64,000 nucleotides of DNA from CALBPI01 sp038524795 (GTDB taxonomy: Bacteria > Pseudomonadota > Gammaproteobacteria > Steroidobacterales > Woeseiaceae), in contig JBCBIJ010000006.1 of NCBI GenBank assembly GCA_038524795.1, positions 1 to 64,000 on the forward strand, read 5' to 3'. Below the pieces are notes generated by a model. It had not been told where the DNA came from. It saw nothing but the letters and a program-made list of their open reading frames with translations, and did not search any database. The position numbers were made by a program, and so were the translations under genes. Position 1 is the stretch's first letter; each line of letters starts with the position of its first letter. Below are positions 1 through 9,329 of the stretch, piece after piece.

Positions 1-2
1 CG

Positions 3-266
3 AAGACGAGCAAGAAGTCGCTCATGCGTCGAGATGAATTGGTGGCCAGGCAGATCGCCCGTGTTGCGCGCTCTGTCTATGAGCCCGATGAGAGCTATGC
101 CGATCTGCTTGAAGAGATGCGACAACGTGCGTCACGTCGAAAGATCTCGCGACAGCGCGCGACGACGGGGGAGAGCAAAGGCTACTTCGACCGTGGCGGG
201 GCCTGCGGCCCGATCAGCTGCGAGGAAGAAGATACCTTGCAGTTCCTTGTGGATCAGTATTGGTAA
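3..266 (+). CDS. hypothetical protein, possibly the 3' end of a gene starting before the window
   Basis: The reading frame is open from the window edge and stops at 266. An ATG at 24 would give an 80-residue protein. The product is charged and mostly helical in its first 45 residues (Arg/Glu-rich), then has a Gly/Cys patch with GGACGPISC and ends in DQYW. I do not recognise a family. Codon use resembles the neighbours, and no competing frame looks better. Because codons upstream of ATG 24 remain open (K-T-S-K-K-S-L), the real start may lie outside the window. It is followed 67 bases later by another gene of unknown function on the same strand. Confidence 0.4.
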   Translation, partial: KTSKKSLMRRDELVARQIARVARSVYEPDESYADLLEEMRQRASRRKISRQRATTGESKGYFDRGGACGPISCEEEDTLQFLVDQYW

Positions 267-333
267 TCGCAGCAACAGTGTCGCTTGGAGCCGCTGACGT
301 ATTGCCGCAAGTTTGCTTCCCCGGATAAGCGTA

Positions 334-1053
334 TTGAAACGCACTGCGGCTCTGCTCTTGGCGTGCTTGGCTGCGGCTGCCAGCGTGGCGGTATTCTCCT
401 CGCGATCAACGCGAGAGGTCGAGCCAACAGCCAGCCAGACCATTGAAGATTCCCATCAAAAAAATGAGAGCGCGGCGGTTGCGATAGATCGTTCAGTAGG
501 CGACGCAGGATCAATGCCGATAGGCAATCCGGTGACTAGTTTGCCAACCGCTATTTCAAGCCCCGCACTGCCATCCGACACTCCATTTGATCTCGAAGTC
601 GCAAGGCTTACCCATCCAGAGTTCCCTAGCACTTTGACGGCAGAAACACAGAGGCAAATACGCAACGAATTTGTATCCATCAAAGCGTATCAATTAGCGC
701 GTTTGCGGGCCCTTGATGGCGCAACCTACGACGCCTGGCTGGCCAAGCGTTTTGAGACGGGCCTGAGCAACGATCGAAGAGTAGCTCAGTCAACGGAGAT
801 CATTGAACCGCTATTGCAGCAGGCCTTTGCAGGCGCCGGGGTTCCTGAGTCGTTCCAGTGCAGCGCCGATCTTTGTGTGGTCACGATGTCCTCAGACGAG
901 GTTCGATTGTTGCTGGATTCCCTGGGGGTTGGCCGTGTTCGAATGCCCGAGACCTTTTTGCGGAACTTCGATGGTCAAAGATCAGCGGACGGCACCTTCA
1001 CCACTGAACTCATTCGCGCGGACATTGATCTTTCTGATTACCCCGACTTCTGA
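334..1053 (+). CDS. exported protein of unknown function with C-terminal CxxxxC motif
   Basis: The frame is open from TTG 313, but TTG 334 gives a clean signal sequence (MKRTAALLLACLAAAASVAV), so I start there (239 residues). After the signal come a Ser/Thr/Pro-rich linker, a helical middle (about residues 90-155, typical of an Arg/Glu-rich periplasmic segment) and a compact C-terminal part with a CSADLC pair. An LLAC lipobox is conceivable, but the n-region plus h-region would be very short. The family is not recognised. The protein at 3197-3841 has the same layout and a similar CxxxxC near its end, so the two may be distant paralogues. Inferred location is the periplasm or inner membrane. 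Confidence 0.6.
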   Translation: MKRTAALLLACLAAAASVAVFSSRSTREVEPTASQTIEDSHQKNESAAVAIDRSVGDAGSMPIGNPVTSLPTAISSPALPSDTPFDLEVARLTHPEFPSTLTAETQRQIRNEFVSIKAYQLARLRALDGATYDAWLAKRFETGLSNDRRVAQSTEIIEPLLQQAFAGAGVPESFQCSADLCVVTMSSDEVRLLLDSLGVGRVRMPETFLRNFDGQRSADGTFTTELIRADIDLSDYPDF

Positions 1054-1091
1054 GCATTGAGTGCGCGACGTCCCCGTTATTCCGCCAAACG

Positions 1092-1835
1092 CTATTTCGC
1101 CACAGCAGTCATTCGCGTGCGATAAGCCTGCTGCAACTCCCGCTCCCGCCCCGGGTACATGCGTTCCTGATCGGCGAGCATGCTGCCCAGCAGCCAGTCG
1201 GGAAACGCTTTGGCAAGCTTCTTCGGGCCGATCACTCTGACATTGCCTTTCGCAATTTCGTCACGCAAAGACACAAACCCACGCCAGGCAAACGTGAACG
1301 ACCGCAGATTCGCAACGACGCGAAGGTCCTCATCGAAACCAGGGTGCTTCAGGCAGGCCTGCACCTTCTGGTCCTCTGCGAGGATCCAGAAGTAGCGCTG
1401 CTTTGTGGGCTGGTCTGCGAATTCGAACGCGATGGTGGTGCGACCGGCCGGCATGATCTCGGTGTTCATGCGCATGTGCATGCTCCAGATCAGATGCTCG
1501 GGATCCAGATCATCGGTCGCCAGGTCGCGACCCCAGCGATGGCCCCACTTGCCGAGATCAAAAACCACCTCGGCGAGCTCATCGCCCGCGGCGGTCAGGT
1601 AGTAGAGCGGCTTTCCGCCGTTGTCGTCGGGACGACGTTCCACGACACCCGCTTCCTCGAGGCGCTTCAGTCGAGCGCTCAAGGTTGATGCTGAAATCCT
1701 GGGCAACGCGCGCTCCAGTTCCGAGAAACGATGGAAGCCGTCCGCCAGCACCAGAACCACGAGGATGGTCCAGCGCTCCCCCAGAATCTCTGTGGCCAGC
1801 GCAACGGGGCAGTACTGTCCGTATTTGCTTTCCAT
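1092..1835 (-). CDS. HxlR-family winged-helix transcriptional regulator
   Basis: This is a DNA-binding regulator of 247 residues. Residues 1-100 show the HxlR layout: YGQYCPVALATEILGERW with the conserved early Cys, then the helix-turn-helix FSELERALPRISASTLSARLKRLEEAG and the wing region (ERRPDD...PLYYLTAAG). The remaining 140 residues form a C-terminal domain seen in longer HxlR proteins, perhaps a ligand- or SCP2-like domain. ATG 1835 was chosen because it begins just before the HTH domain; the longer open frame upstream has no family similarity and runs into the neighbouring gene. It is divergent from the flavoenzyme at 1942, which is its most likely target (inference). Confidence 0.88.
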   Translation of the reverse strand: MESKYGQYCPVALATEILGERWTILVVLVLADGFHRFSELERALPRISASTLSARLKRLEEAGVVERRPDDNGGKPLYYLTAAGDELAEVVFDLGKWGHRWGRDLATDDLDPEHLIWSMHMRMNTEIMPAGRTTIAFEFADQPTKQRYFWILAEDQKVQACLKHPGFDEDLRVVANLRSFTFAWRGFVSLRDEIAKGNVRVIGPKKLAKAFPDWLLGSMLADQERMYPGRERELQQAYRTRMTAVAK

Positions 1836-1941
1836 ACTTTTGAGTGTGCCTCGCCGACCCACAAAATCAACTTCGAAAATGCTAGTAGATAAGTTTCGGG
1901 CCGCTTGAGAGGCTGTGATCGAGCAAATTGGGGAGACCGAC

Positions 1942-3099
1942 ATGCTGCAATCCCTCAGCGCCCGACTTGAACCTCTGCTGCCCCTTATGGTGGAGCACCG
2001 AAAAGAAGCAGAGAAAAACAGACAGTTATCCAATGCTGTGTGCACGGCGATCCGGGAAAGCGGATTGCTGGGCATGCCCATCGCGCCGCAATACGGTGGG
2101 CTTGGTACACCGCTGCCGGACATGCTCCAGGCCTATGAGGCCATGGCCTACGAGGATGCTGCAGTCAGCTGGGTAGTGTGGAACGCCGGGCTGATCGGGC
2201 TCTACGCGCGGTTCATGCCCGAGGCGCTGCGCCGCGAGCTGTTCGCGAATGGCGATCAAATGATTTGCCAATCCACGATTCCCGCTGGCGAACTCCACAT
2301 CGATGGGGAGGTGGCTCGTGTCCGGGGGCGTTGGCCGCTGATGTCGGGGAGTCCTAGTGCCGATTGGGCCGTACTCAGTTGTCGGAAATTCATCGACGGC
2401 AAGCCTGTCATTGAGGCATCAGGCAATCCTGAAATCGTCCTCGCCGCGCTCCCGCGAGACGCGTTCGAGATCATCGATACCTGGCATTCGAGTGGCTTGC
2501 GTGGCACCGGCAGCAATGACATCGAGGTCAATGATGCGACAGTGCCGGAGTACCGCAGCTTCGGCTTCACGCCCGACATGGCCGTCGCAGGACCCACGGA
2601 CCGACTCCCGATCTTCGCATCCGTATCCGCGATATTCGCCGCGCAGGTGTTGGGGCTTGCCCGCGCCGTATTCGATCACGCGGTGGATCGAGGTCGGTCC
2701 ATAGTGACACCAGGTCCCATGCCCGACCCGCGTGACCGCCCGGACTACCAAATCGCGGTCGCACGGCATGGTGAAGCGTTGCACGTGGCGAGCGAGCGTT
2801 TGAAGGCGGCGGCTTATGCCGTCTGGGTGCGCGCGCACGAGGGGCAGGCGCCAGCACCAGAAGCGAGTACGGACCTCTACGCGGCGGCGTTCTTCGTGAT
2901 TGACGCTGCGAGGTCAGCTGTGGAAACGCTGCATGACCTCAGTGGCACCGCCGGTCTCTACGAGACCTCGCCCATCGAGAAACCCGCGCGTGACCTGCAC
3001 GCCATGCTCCGACACATCGTGGCGCAACCCTTTATGCACGCCGATGTGGGGCGTGTAAAGCTTGGACTGGAGCCAAACTGGCCGCTGTTCTTTGTGTAG
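1942..3099 (+). CDS. acyl-CoA dehydrogenase-like flavin-dependent monooxygenase
   Basis: The product (385 residues) has the acyl-CoA dehydrogenase fold of the HsaA/HpaB-like two-component monooxygenase group. It has an N-terminal helical domain (LLPLMVEHRKEAEKNRQLS; GLLGMPIAPQYGGLG), a central beta domain (WPLMSGSPSADWAVLSC, then DTWHSSGLRGTGSNDIEV) and a C-terminal type-2 helical domain ending in LHAMLRHIVAQPFMHADVG. Such enzymes use reduced flavin supplied by a partner reductase to hydroxylate aromatic or steroid substrates; no reductase is adjacent. I chose ATG 1942 because a GGGGAG ribosome site lies 8 bases upstream; GTG 1915 is also in frame. The exact substrate cannot be read from the sequence. 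Confidence 0.85.
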   Translation: MLQSLSARLEPLLPLMVEHRKEAEKNRQLSNAVCTAIRESGLLGMPIAPQYGGLGTPLPDMLQAYEAMAYEDAAVSWVVWNAGLIGLYARFMPEALRRELFANGDQMICQSTIPAGELHIDGEVARVRGRWPLMSGSPSADWAVLSCRKFIDGKPVIEASGNPEIVLAALPRDAFEIIDTWHSSGLRGTGSNDIEVNDATVPEYRSFGFTPDMAVAGPTDRLPIFASVSAIFAAQVLGLARAVFDHAVDRGRSIVTPGPMPDPRDRPDYQIAVARHGEALHVASERLKAAAYAVWVRAHEGQAPAPEASTDLYAAAFFVIDAARSAVETLHDLSGTAGLYETSPIEKPARDLHAMLRHIVAQPFMHADVGRVKLGLEPNWPLFFV

Positions 3100-3196
3100 T
3101 GCGCGAGCCAGAAGCGGCGTTTAAGATACGCCACGATGAGTGCAACCCATGCCTATGCTGTTGGTTCTTTGGCGTGACAATGTTCAGGTAAATGAC

Positions 3197-3841
3197 GTGC
3201 AACTGAAGATCGTAGCTGGGTTTTTGGTCGTTGGGCTGGTTTCTGGGCTTAGCTACTCGTACCTGCAGTCTGACCAAGACTTGAGTAGTGAGCGCACAGA
3301 AGCTGAGTCTGCGGTTGAGCCAATTCAGCCCGTTGATTCGGTTGTATCTTCGTCGGTCGCAAGCGATCTCCCGCCAATTGACGTTCCACCCAACACTGTG
3401 TTGGATAATTCGCGTCAACAGAGGGTAGCACCCAGCGAACGTGACATTTCTGTTTACGGCGACGAGGGGGGCTCGGCCGGAGATCAATCCTTCTTCGCTG
3501 AGACGCTTAGCACACGAGTAATCAATGCACGCAGTCCTTACGAGACTATAGATATCATGAGGACTCAGCCTGTCGATCGAACGTGGGCTGAGCGCACCCA
3601 GGAAGAAATCTCAGAAAACACTTCAGCTTTGCTGCAGGAATCCGGCGCCTCATTATCAATACTTGAGTGTTATTCCGAGAACTGTATGTTCTCTTACATA
3701 AGCCCAGAATCAGCGTCGGCCGGCCCGGGGACCTTCATTGAGATTGCGCAAGCGGTTACGGCTCTTGATGCGAAGGTCGATGTCATTGCCGATGAGAACA
3801 GTCCTTACCAATGGTTCTTGCTTATCCGATTTGAACGTTGA
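3197..3841 (+). CDS. membrane-anchored or exported protein of unknown function with CxxxxC motif
   Basis: From GTG 3197 the product is 214 residues and starts with a hydrophobic segment (MQLKIVAGFLVVGLVSGLSYSY) that is either a signal anchor or a signal peptide. In-frame earlier starts exist at 3140 (GTG) and 3149 (ATG), but they only add a poorly conserved-looking extension. A Ser/Pro/Val-rich linker follows, then a domain with CYSENC near residue 155 and a beta-rich end (WFLLIRFER). The architecture matches the protein at 334-1053. No family is recognised. A/T content is somewhat higher than in neighbouring genes, which may mean relaxed selection or a different origin. Confidence 0.55.
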   Translation: MQLKIVAGFLVVGLVSGLSYSYLQSDQDLSSERTEAESAVEPIQPVDSVVSSSVASDLPPIDVPPNTVLDNSRQQRVAPSERDISVYGDEGGSAGDQSFFAETLSTRVINARSPYETIDIMRTQPVDRTWAERTQEEISENTSALLQESGASLSILECYSENCMFSYISPESASAGPGTFIEIAQAVTALDAKVDVIADENSPYQWFLLIRFER

Positions 3842-4040
3842 CCAATGTCACTTCACACGGCGAGGGGAGGCGTCCTTGGACCCATTCGTTTAGGCGGCAT
3901 TGTTGCGCTTGCGAATTTCCTCTATTGCTGTGAACTCGTATTCGCTAGGCAACTATGGATGGTTCAAGCCACCTAGGCCGTCGCGAAAACGAGTGCTTTC
4001 TGCCTTCGCGAGCCCTCATTCGGCTAGCTGACCTTCAGAA

Positions 4041-5024
4041 ATGACCCAAAGCAATCGCTCAAGAGCCGTCATCGCGGTAACACTTGCCGCGTTATTAGGC
4101 GGCGTCTTTCTGTACCAACAGTCGTCGACGCCACCCGTGCAGCGAGGACCCCATGCCGTATCCGTGCCGCGTGATTCATCGACGCCAGACGTCACCAGAC
4201 AAGCTGAGCCGATAGACGTCGTTCCCGCGGGGCGCGCCGATACGGCTGAGCGCCCCCTAGATTCCAGTGATCCCGAGTCGCAGGCGTCATGCCTGCACCT
4301 CGGCGATCTGGAGCTTGCGATCGATCTAAACAATGAGCTGCAGCGCATACGAATCCTCGTACCGATGGGCGGCTGGTTCAACGACTATCGTGGTATTGGA
4401 GCCGATGGGCTTGCGTCACTCGCCGCGCAGGGCGATACCCTCGCCATGGTCGTGCTCGGTGCGCGCGCCGAGCTCGCCGCGACGGGCGAAGACCCTGCGC
4501 GAGCGGTTGCCAAGCTCAGCGGTGAGACGCCAGCCATCGGCTTGCCGCGCGCGATTTTTGATCTCGAGCGGCTAGGCGGGCAGCGCGAGCAACTCGAGGT
4601 CGCGAGAGACTGGTACCAACGCGCGGCCTTGCTCGGCCACCTGGCGGCACTCCCCTACCTCGGCCATGTTCAGGTGGCACTGGGTGAAACACCTGTAACG
4701 CTGGGCTGGATCGATCAGGAGGCCTTTGATGCGCTGCCGGAAGCGGCGCGGTACCAGGTAGAGGTCATTAACGCCCACACTGTTGCGATCGGCGAGATCG
4801 CGCCCAACGCGAAATCAGGTGTCTCCGGTGTGGTGCTCGACATCGCCGGGCCTGCGCTACGATACAAACCGTATGCGAAAGCCGTCGCTGCCCAATACGC
4901 GGTGGATAGGTCCGCCGTTGGATTGCCGCCTGTCGATATCGAGTCGGGTCTCGCAACGAATGACCTGCGCGAGCTTGCGCAAAAACTGTGCCCCGAGGAT
5001 CGCGCTTTGCTGGACGACGGGTGA
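4041..5024 (+). CDS. exported Sel1-like or TPR-like helical protein of unknown function
   Basis: The product (327 residues) begins with a basic stretch and a hydrophobic helix (about residues 9-27), followed by a Pro/Ser-rich linker to about residue 80. The rest is helical, with repeats that look like degenerate Sel1 units (LASLAAQGDTLAMVVLGARAE; ARDWYQRAALLGHLAALPYL), a pattern of periplasmic solenoid proteins that bind partner proteins. Two cysteines (the SCLHLGD one and the C-terminal LCPED one) could form a disulphide. It is the third exported unknown in a row on the plus strand. Its start has only a weak ribosome site. Function is unknown. Confidence 0.6.
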   Translation: MTQSNRSRAVIAVTLAALLGGVFLYQQSSTPPVQRGPHAVSVPRDSSTPDVTRQAEPIDVVPAGRADTAERPLDSSDPESQASCLHLGDLELAIDLNNELQRIRILVPMGGWFNDYRGIGADGLASLAAQGDTLAMVVLGARAELAATGEDPARAVAKLSGETPAIGLPRAIFDLERLGGQREQLEVARDWYQRAALLGHLAALPYLGHVQVALGETPVTLGWIDQEAFDALPEAARYQVEVINAHTVAIGEIAPNAKSGVSGVVLDIAGPALRYKPYAKAVAAQYAVDRSAVGLPPVDIESGLATNDLRELAQKLCPEDRALLDDG

Positions 5025-5055
5025 GTCCCAGCCGGCGCAGAATGCGCCCGTGCCA

Positions 5056-5085
5056 GAGGGCCACGCGCGCTGGCGCGTGACCCTC
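5056..5085. terminator. strong hairpin between convergent genes, likely bidirectional terminator
   Basis: Positions 5056-5068 (GAGGGCCACGCGC) and 5073-5085 (GCGCGTGACCCTC) pair over 13 bases with one mismatch around a four-base loop. It sits between the converging genes ending at 5024 (plus) and 5104 (minus). There is no clear U tract on either side, so intrinsic termination is inferred from position and stability only. Confidence 0.4.
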
Positions 5086-5103
5086 GGTACGGCCCTTAAC
5101 CGA

Positions 5104-6666
5104 TCAGCAGAAAAAGTCTCCGCACATCGGCTCGTCGGGGAGACCCGGCGGCGGCGGTGGCGGTGGGGGCGGCGGCGGTGGTGGTGGTGGTGGCGGCGGT
5201 GCGGCTTCGCCCGCGATGGGACACTGCGGCCAGACGAATGCATCGCGGCCACCTGGGTAGTCCGCCCAGGCCCAGAGTTCAATCTCGGCATAGCGCGGAT
5301 AACTCTTGAGCCCAATACGGCTCTCGGCAGTCACCGCGAACAGCAGCCCATTGGCCCAGTGCGTGCGATCGAGACCTTCGTAGAACACGTTGCCAAGACT
5401 GTTGAAGAGCGTGTATCGGACGGCGTTTTCCACGGGCGCCACGGTGTAGTCCGGTGCGCACGCCGCCATCGCCTCGGCGCGCCCGATAAACGTGGCCGGC
5501 GCGTCGTGGTAGACGTCAAGGATGACCCGCTGTGCCTGTCGTTGGATGCGCAACCGCACGTTCACACCACCGAAGATGCGCGCCCAATCTGTGTTGACGA
5601 AGTCCTCCAGCGCCTGAATAGCCTCGGCCTCGATCGTGCCCACCGCGGCGACCGCATTGCCATAGTACGCATTGAGCTGATTGATCAGGTACGTGCGTAA
5701 CCCTGGCAGGTTGACCGTCAGGTAGTTCGACAAGTCGAAACTGGGGCTCGTGAGTTGCGCCAATGACATGGTGTCGAGTTGCGGCAAACGCGCTGCGATG
5801 TACGCCACCAAGCCCTGCAAACGATCGTTGAGCTGGTCAATCTGCGTTTGGGTCTGCAGATTCAGGCGCACGATCAGATCGTCGGTGATCTCATTCGCGA
5901 TGAACGCGGCCGCCGCAAACCGAGCACCACTCAAGAAGTCCAGTGCGTCTTCGACGGCGCGTTGGATCTCGCGATTGCCACTCACCTGCAATCCCTGCAG
6001 CGCATCTTCGAGCGAGAACAAGTTCTGGTAGCGACCCGGTTGTTCCGCGGCCAAGTCATCGATGGCGTCGGAAACCTCGTCAACAAAGTCGAAGCCGAAG
6101 ATGGGTGCCAGGAACACCACGATGTCGCCAATGATGGGCGCCGAGCACTCGACGTTGGCGACCTGCACGCTACTGCGATTGAAGCGCACTTCGTCGATGG
6201 CGCCGCCAAAGTAGTTGTAGTCGACATCGATGCTGGCGTCGTTGACGGTAATCGTCGCAGACACGTTGCTGCCGCAGAGCAGCCTGATGTACCAGTCGAA
6301 ATCCGACGTTCGAACTCTGGCCGATAATCGGATCCGATCGATGCCACCGACCGTCAGAATGACACTGGTGTCCTCTCCAGAGAGCCTTACGAACGGGTTC
6401 TGAAACTCAATGATTGGCGTTTGCAGCAGCGTTAAGTCGGGCTCCGCCGCGGCAGCGGCCACTACTCCGTCAATAAGGTCGGCGTGCAGCGCGTCGATCT
6501 CATTGAAAATGTAGTCGTTCGGAACCGTAATGGATGTGGTCTCGAACACGGGGTTGCTGAGCCCCGTGGGTTGTCGAAATTCGAACGTCGTTGCAGCTGG
6601 CAGCGGCCTGCAGAGCAGGAGGGTGACGCCTGTCACCACCGCCAGCACCCATGTATTCCTATACAT
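5104..6666 (-). CDS. secreted protein of unknown function ending in an 18-residue polyproline run
   Basis: The product is 520 residues with a signal peptide (MYRNTWVLAVVTGVTLLLCRPLPAATTFEF). A region rich in beta strands and Asn/Asp follows, then a helical middle (around residues 215-350) and another beta domain. Eighteen consecutive prolines encoded by CCG/CCA/CCC codons (5146-5199) precede a short tail GLPDEPMCGDFFC with two cysteines. ATG 6666 was chosen because a GAGGA ribosome site sits just upstream and the signal peptide starts there; the frame stays open to 6786. The family is not recognised. The proline run may be a rigid spacer that presents the cysteine tail, for example for surface or disulphide attachment (speculative). 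Confidence 0.65.
   Translation of the reverse strand: MYRNTWVLAVVTGVTLLLCRPLPAATTFEFRQPTGLSNPVFETTSITVPNDYIFNEIDALHADLIDGVVAAAAAEPDLTLLQTPIIEFQNPFVRLSGEDTSVILTVGGIDRIRLSARVRTSDFDWYIRLLCGSNVSATITVNDASIDVDYNYFGGAIDEVRFNRSSVQVANVECSAPIIGDIVVFLAPIFGFDFVDEVSDAIDDLAAEQPGRYQNLFSLEDALQGLQVSGNREIQRAVEDALDFLSGARFAAAAFIANEITDDLIVRLNLQTQTQIDQLNDRLQGLVAYIAARLPQLDTMSLAQLTSPSFDLSNYLTVNLPGLRTYLINQLNAYYGNAVAAVGTIEAEAIQALEDFVNTDWARIFGGVNVRLRIQRQAQRVILDVYHDAPATFIGRAEAMAACAPDYTVAPVENAVRYTLFNSLGNVFYEGLDRTHWANGLLFAVTAESRIGLKSYPRYAEIELWAWADYPGGRDAFVWPQCPIAGEAAPPPPPPPPPPPPPPPPPPGLPDEPMCGDFFC
5146..5199 (-). repeat. GGN trinucleotide repeat encoding polyproline
   Basis: Eighteen in-frame proline codons in a row (plus-strand triplets CGG, TGG and GGG) lie near the 3' end of the secreted-protein gene. 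Triplet tracts of this kind are prone to length change by slippage, and long proline runs slow ribosomes unless EF-P acts. Both points are general knowledge; length variation here is not shown. Confidence 0.85.
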
Positions 6667-6918
6667 ATGCTGTCCTCTTTTTCTCTCCCAAAAAAAGACC
6701 GGCAGCTGGAGCCGCGTGCGCCGTTTACCCCAAGACTCCAGCGCGGACACTCCGAATTTAGTCCCAAAAGACCTTATTTGCCACAAAATGATGTTTCGGT
6801 ACGCTCCCGGATGTGTTGCAAGCCCCGAGAAATGGGGTTTGTTGCGCGTATTCGGGCGGCTTTCTGAGGCGATCCCTGACCTGGCTGGCCCGCCGAAACG
6901 CGCTCCAGTAAGCTCGGG

Positions 6919-9213
6919 GTGTCAGCAACAAGTTGGGTATGCGGGGCAGTGGGACGTCTTAGAAATCTCATCGTCGGTTCACCGCGGCAGGCTTACTCCA
7001 TTGGCCTTGCCCTGATTGCCTTGCTTGTCACGATCCAGTTCTTTGGGCTGCGTATCGCGACGGCGCGCCAGGAAGTCGCGGCGCTCGAAATCAACCTCGC
7101 CGGTCGACAACGCATGTTGTCTCAGCGCATCGCCTGGATCATGTCTAGCGTCGCCGAAGTCGATGCGTCGTCAAGCGAAGCGCGCTACTTACGTGGCCTG
7201 CTGGGCAATTGCACTGACCTCATGGCGCGTTCCCACAACGCACTGCGCAGCCGAGACCGCGATCAACTTGCGGCGGCAATGTCGTCTGGCAGCGCGTGTC
7301 TGACACCGGATCCTGAGCGGGTGTTACCCGTGTCCGAGCGTCGTGTGGATTTTGAGGCGCCGCCAAATCTTGCCTTGCTGCTGACCGCGGCATGGAACGT
7401 TGCTGCGGGGCAAGCATCACCCGCAGCGCCCGCCGAGGATGTTGCCTTGCTGCAGCCGCTCATCGGGGGGGTCCTTGGACAGCTTGACGAGGAAACGCGT
7501 GTCGCTCAGCAGGATTCAATTCGACAGTTGGAGTTCTTGCTGTCGATCAACTGGGTTCTGATTTTGATCCTTGTAGTCGGGGAGGTGCTGCTGATATTCA
7601 GACCGATGTCCCGTGCGGTGGAGTCCGCCATCGCGAAACTGAAAGACTCCAACGCACGCCTGGCGAAAAGCGAGCAGCGTCTCAGGGACTACGCGAGTAC
7701 GGCCGCGCACCAGTTCTGGGAAACCAACGCCGATCAGCGTTTGGTTTGGATCGGTGACTCGGATTCGGCGCTGCCCATTGAGGATGAATCTGTCAGCCTC
7801 GGGAAAAGACTGTGGGAGCTGCCGAACGCCAGCACTGAGGGGATCGACGAGAGCGGCGAGTCACAGGACTTCACGGACGCGCTCGCCGAACGTCGACCCT
7901 TCATGAACTTTGAGTTCTCGTCATCGGGATCAAACGGTAACACCCATTGGTGGCGACTCCATGGCCGCCCCTACTTCGCCGACGATGGAACTTTTCTTGG
8001 CTACCGGGGCACTGCGCAGGAGATTACGCGGGAGCATGAGCTTGCGGTTCAGGTTCGGCGGTCCGAGCGCATGCAATCGATTGGTCGACTCACGGCGGGC
8101 GTGGCGCACGACTTCAATAACCTCCTGACCGTCATCCAGGCGAACGCCGAAATGATGCTGCTGGCGCCGGAGACAGACAAGCAGGATGCGTCCCGGGCTA
8201 TCGTTGCCGCGAGTCAGCGAGGCGCGGAACTGACGCAGCGCCTGCTGGCGTTTGGTCGCGTCCAGCGCATACGCAAACAAAAAATCAACGTTGTTCCGTT
8301 CTTGGAAGACCTCGAGAAGCTCCTTGTGCGAACGCTCGGTCAAGACTTCAAGGTCAACGCTGTCCTGCCGTCAAAGCCGCTTTGGATCCTCACGGACCGC
8401 CACCAACTCGAGGACGCTTGTCTGAATCTCGCGCTGAACGCGCGTGACGCGACGAACGGGAAGGGACGACTGGAAATATCGGCAAGTCCGACCGATGTCT
8501 GGGAACTGGGTGCACGTCCTGAGTCGCGCAGCGCGAACGAGTTTGTTTGTTTGTCCTTCGTCGATAATGGCCCAGGCATTCCCAAGGAGGCCCGCGACAA
8601 GATCTTTGAGCCCTTCTTTACGACGAAGAGCGGCGACTCATCGGGTTTGGGGCTCAGCATGGTGTACGGCTTCGTGCATCAGTCGGGCGGACAGATCAAG
8701 GTGAAGGATGTGAGTCCAAACGGCACAGCCTTCGAGCTTCACTTTCCAAGGGCGGCACCGCGGCTCAAGGCCGTGGCTGCTGCAGTCGAGAGCGACCCCG
8801 AAGACATCCAGGGCAAGACCGCGCTGGTGGTTGAGGACAATGACAGCATTCGTGAACTCGTGGTGCAGCAGCTCGAGTCCATGGGCCTGACCGTGGCTGC
8901 GGCGGCAGATGGTGCAACGGCGCTAGCGCGTCTCAGACAAGGCGACACCTTCGACATCATGATTCTGGATGTGGTGTTGCCGGGGGACCTCGACGGCATC
9001 GATGTCTACCGGCTTGCACGAGAACTCGGCCACGATTCCGGTGTCCTGTTTTGCTCGGGCTTTGCGGGCGTCGTCTCGGGCGCCGAAAGGGAAGTCGATG
9101 TTCCGGGGCCAATGCTCCGCAAGCCGTTCAGCAGGTCGCAGCTGGCCAGCGCCGTTAGCGAGGGGCTCCGAAACACAAGTGCTCGCGAGACGGGTGAGGG
9201 GACGTCGTCCTAG
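6919..9213 (+). CDS. hybrid sensor histidine kinase with PilJ-like sensor, PAS and receiver domain
   Basis: This is a membrane sensor kinase of 764 residues. Two transmembrane helices (about residues 24-44 and 205-228) flank a periplasmic domain that begins LEINLAGRQRMLSQRI, the pattern of type IV pili methyl-accepting (PilJ-type) sensor domains. A PAS domain (about 255-370), a HisKA domain with the phospho-accepting His397 (GVAHDFNNLL), a HATPase_c domain (GPGIPKEARDKIFEPFFTTK; GLGLSMVYG) and a C-terminal receiver with Asp684 (MILDVVLPG) follow. The HDFNNLL form is typical of kinases with an attached receiver. No partner gene is adjacent. GTG 6919 is tentative; GTG 6949 would also keep the first helix. 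Confidence 0.92.
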   Translation: MSATSWVCGAVGRLRNLIVGSPRQAYSIGLALIALLVTIQFFGLRIATARQEVAALEINLAGRQRMLSQRIAWIMSSVAEVDASSSEARYLRGLLGNCTDLMARSHNALRSRDRDQLAAAMSSGSACLTPDPERVLPVSERRVDFEAPPNLALLLTAAWNVAAGQASPAAPAEDVALLQPLIGGVLGQLDEETRVAQQDSIRQLEFLLSINWVLILILVVGEVLLIFRPMSRAVESAIAKLKDSNARLAKSEQRLRDYASTAAHQFWETNADQRLVWIGDSDSALPIEDESVSLGKRLWELPNASTEGIDESGESQDFTDALAERRPFMNFEFSSSGSNGNTHWWRLHGRPYFADDGTFLGYRGTAQEITREHELAVQVRRSERMQSIGRLTAGVAHDFNNLLTVIQANAEMMLLAPETDKQDASRAIVAASQRGAELTQRLLAFGRVQRIRKQKINVVPFLEDLEKLLVRTLGQDFKVNAVLPSKPLWILTDRHQLEDACLNLALNARDATNGKGRLEISASPTDVWELGARPESRSANEFVCLSFVDNGPGIPKEARDKIFEPFFTTKSGDSSGLGLSMVYGFVHQSGGQIKVKDVSPNGTAFELHFPRAAPRLKAVAAAVESDPEDIQGKTALVVEDNDSIRELVVQQLESMGLTVAAAADGATALARLRQGDTFDIMILDVVLPGDLDGIDVYRLARELGHDSGVLFCSGFAGVVSGAEREVDVPGPMLRKPFSRSQLASAVSEGLRNTSARETGEGTSS

Positions 9214-9329
9214 CCCGGTTGGTGGCGCCAGCGTCAGCCTCTGGTTTCGCCGTGTGATGATTGGCCGCCTGCTTTGGGTAGGGGGTCTTTTTTTGGTTCA
9301 ATGGCTCGCGTCCCAAGGCGGAGCTCGGT

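Noticed and set aside
1869..1895. AACTT...AAGTT inverted pair between the HxlR regulator and the flavoenzyme
   Set aside because: Only five bases per arm with a 17-base gap; too weak to call an operator.
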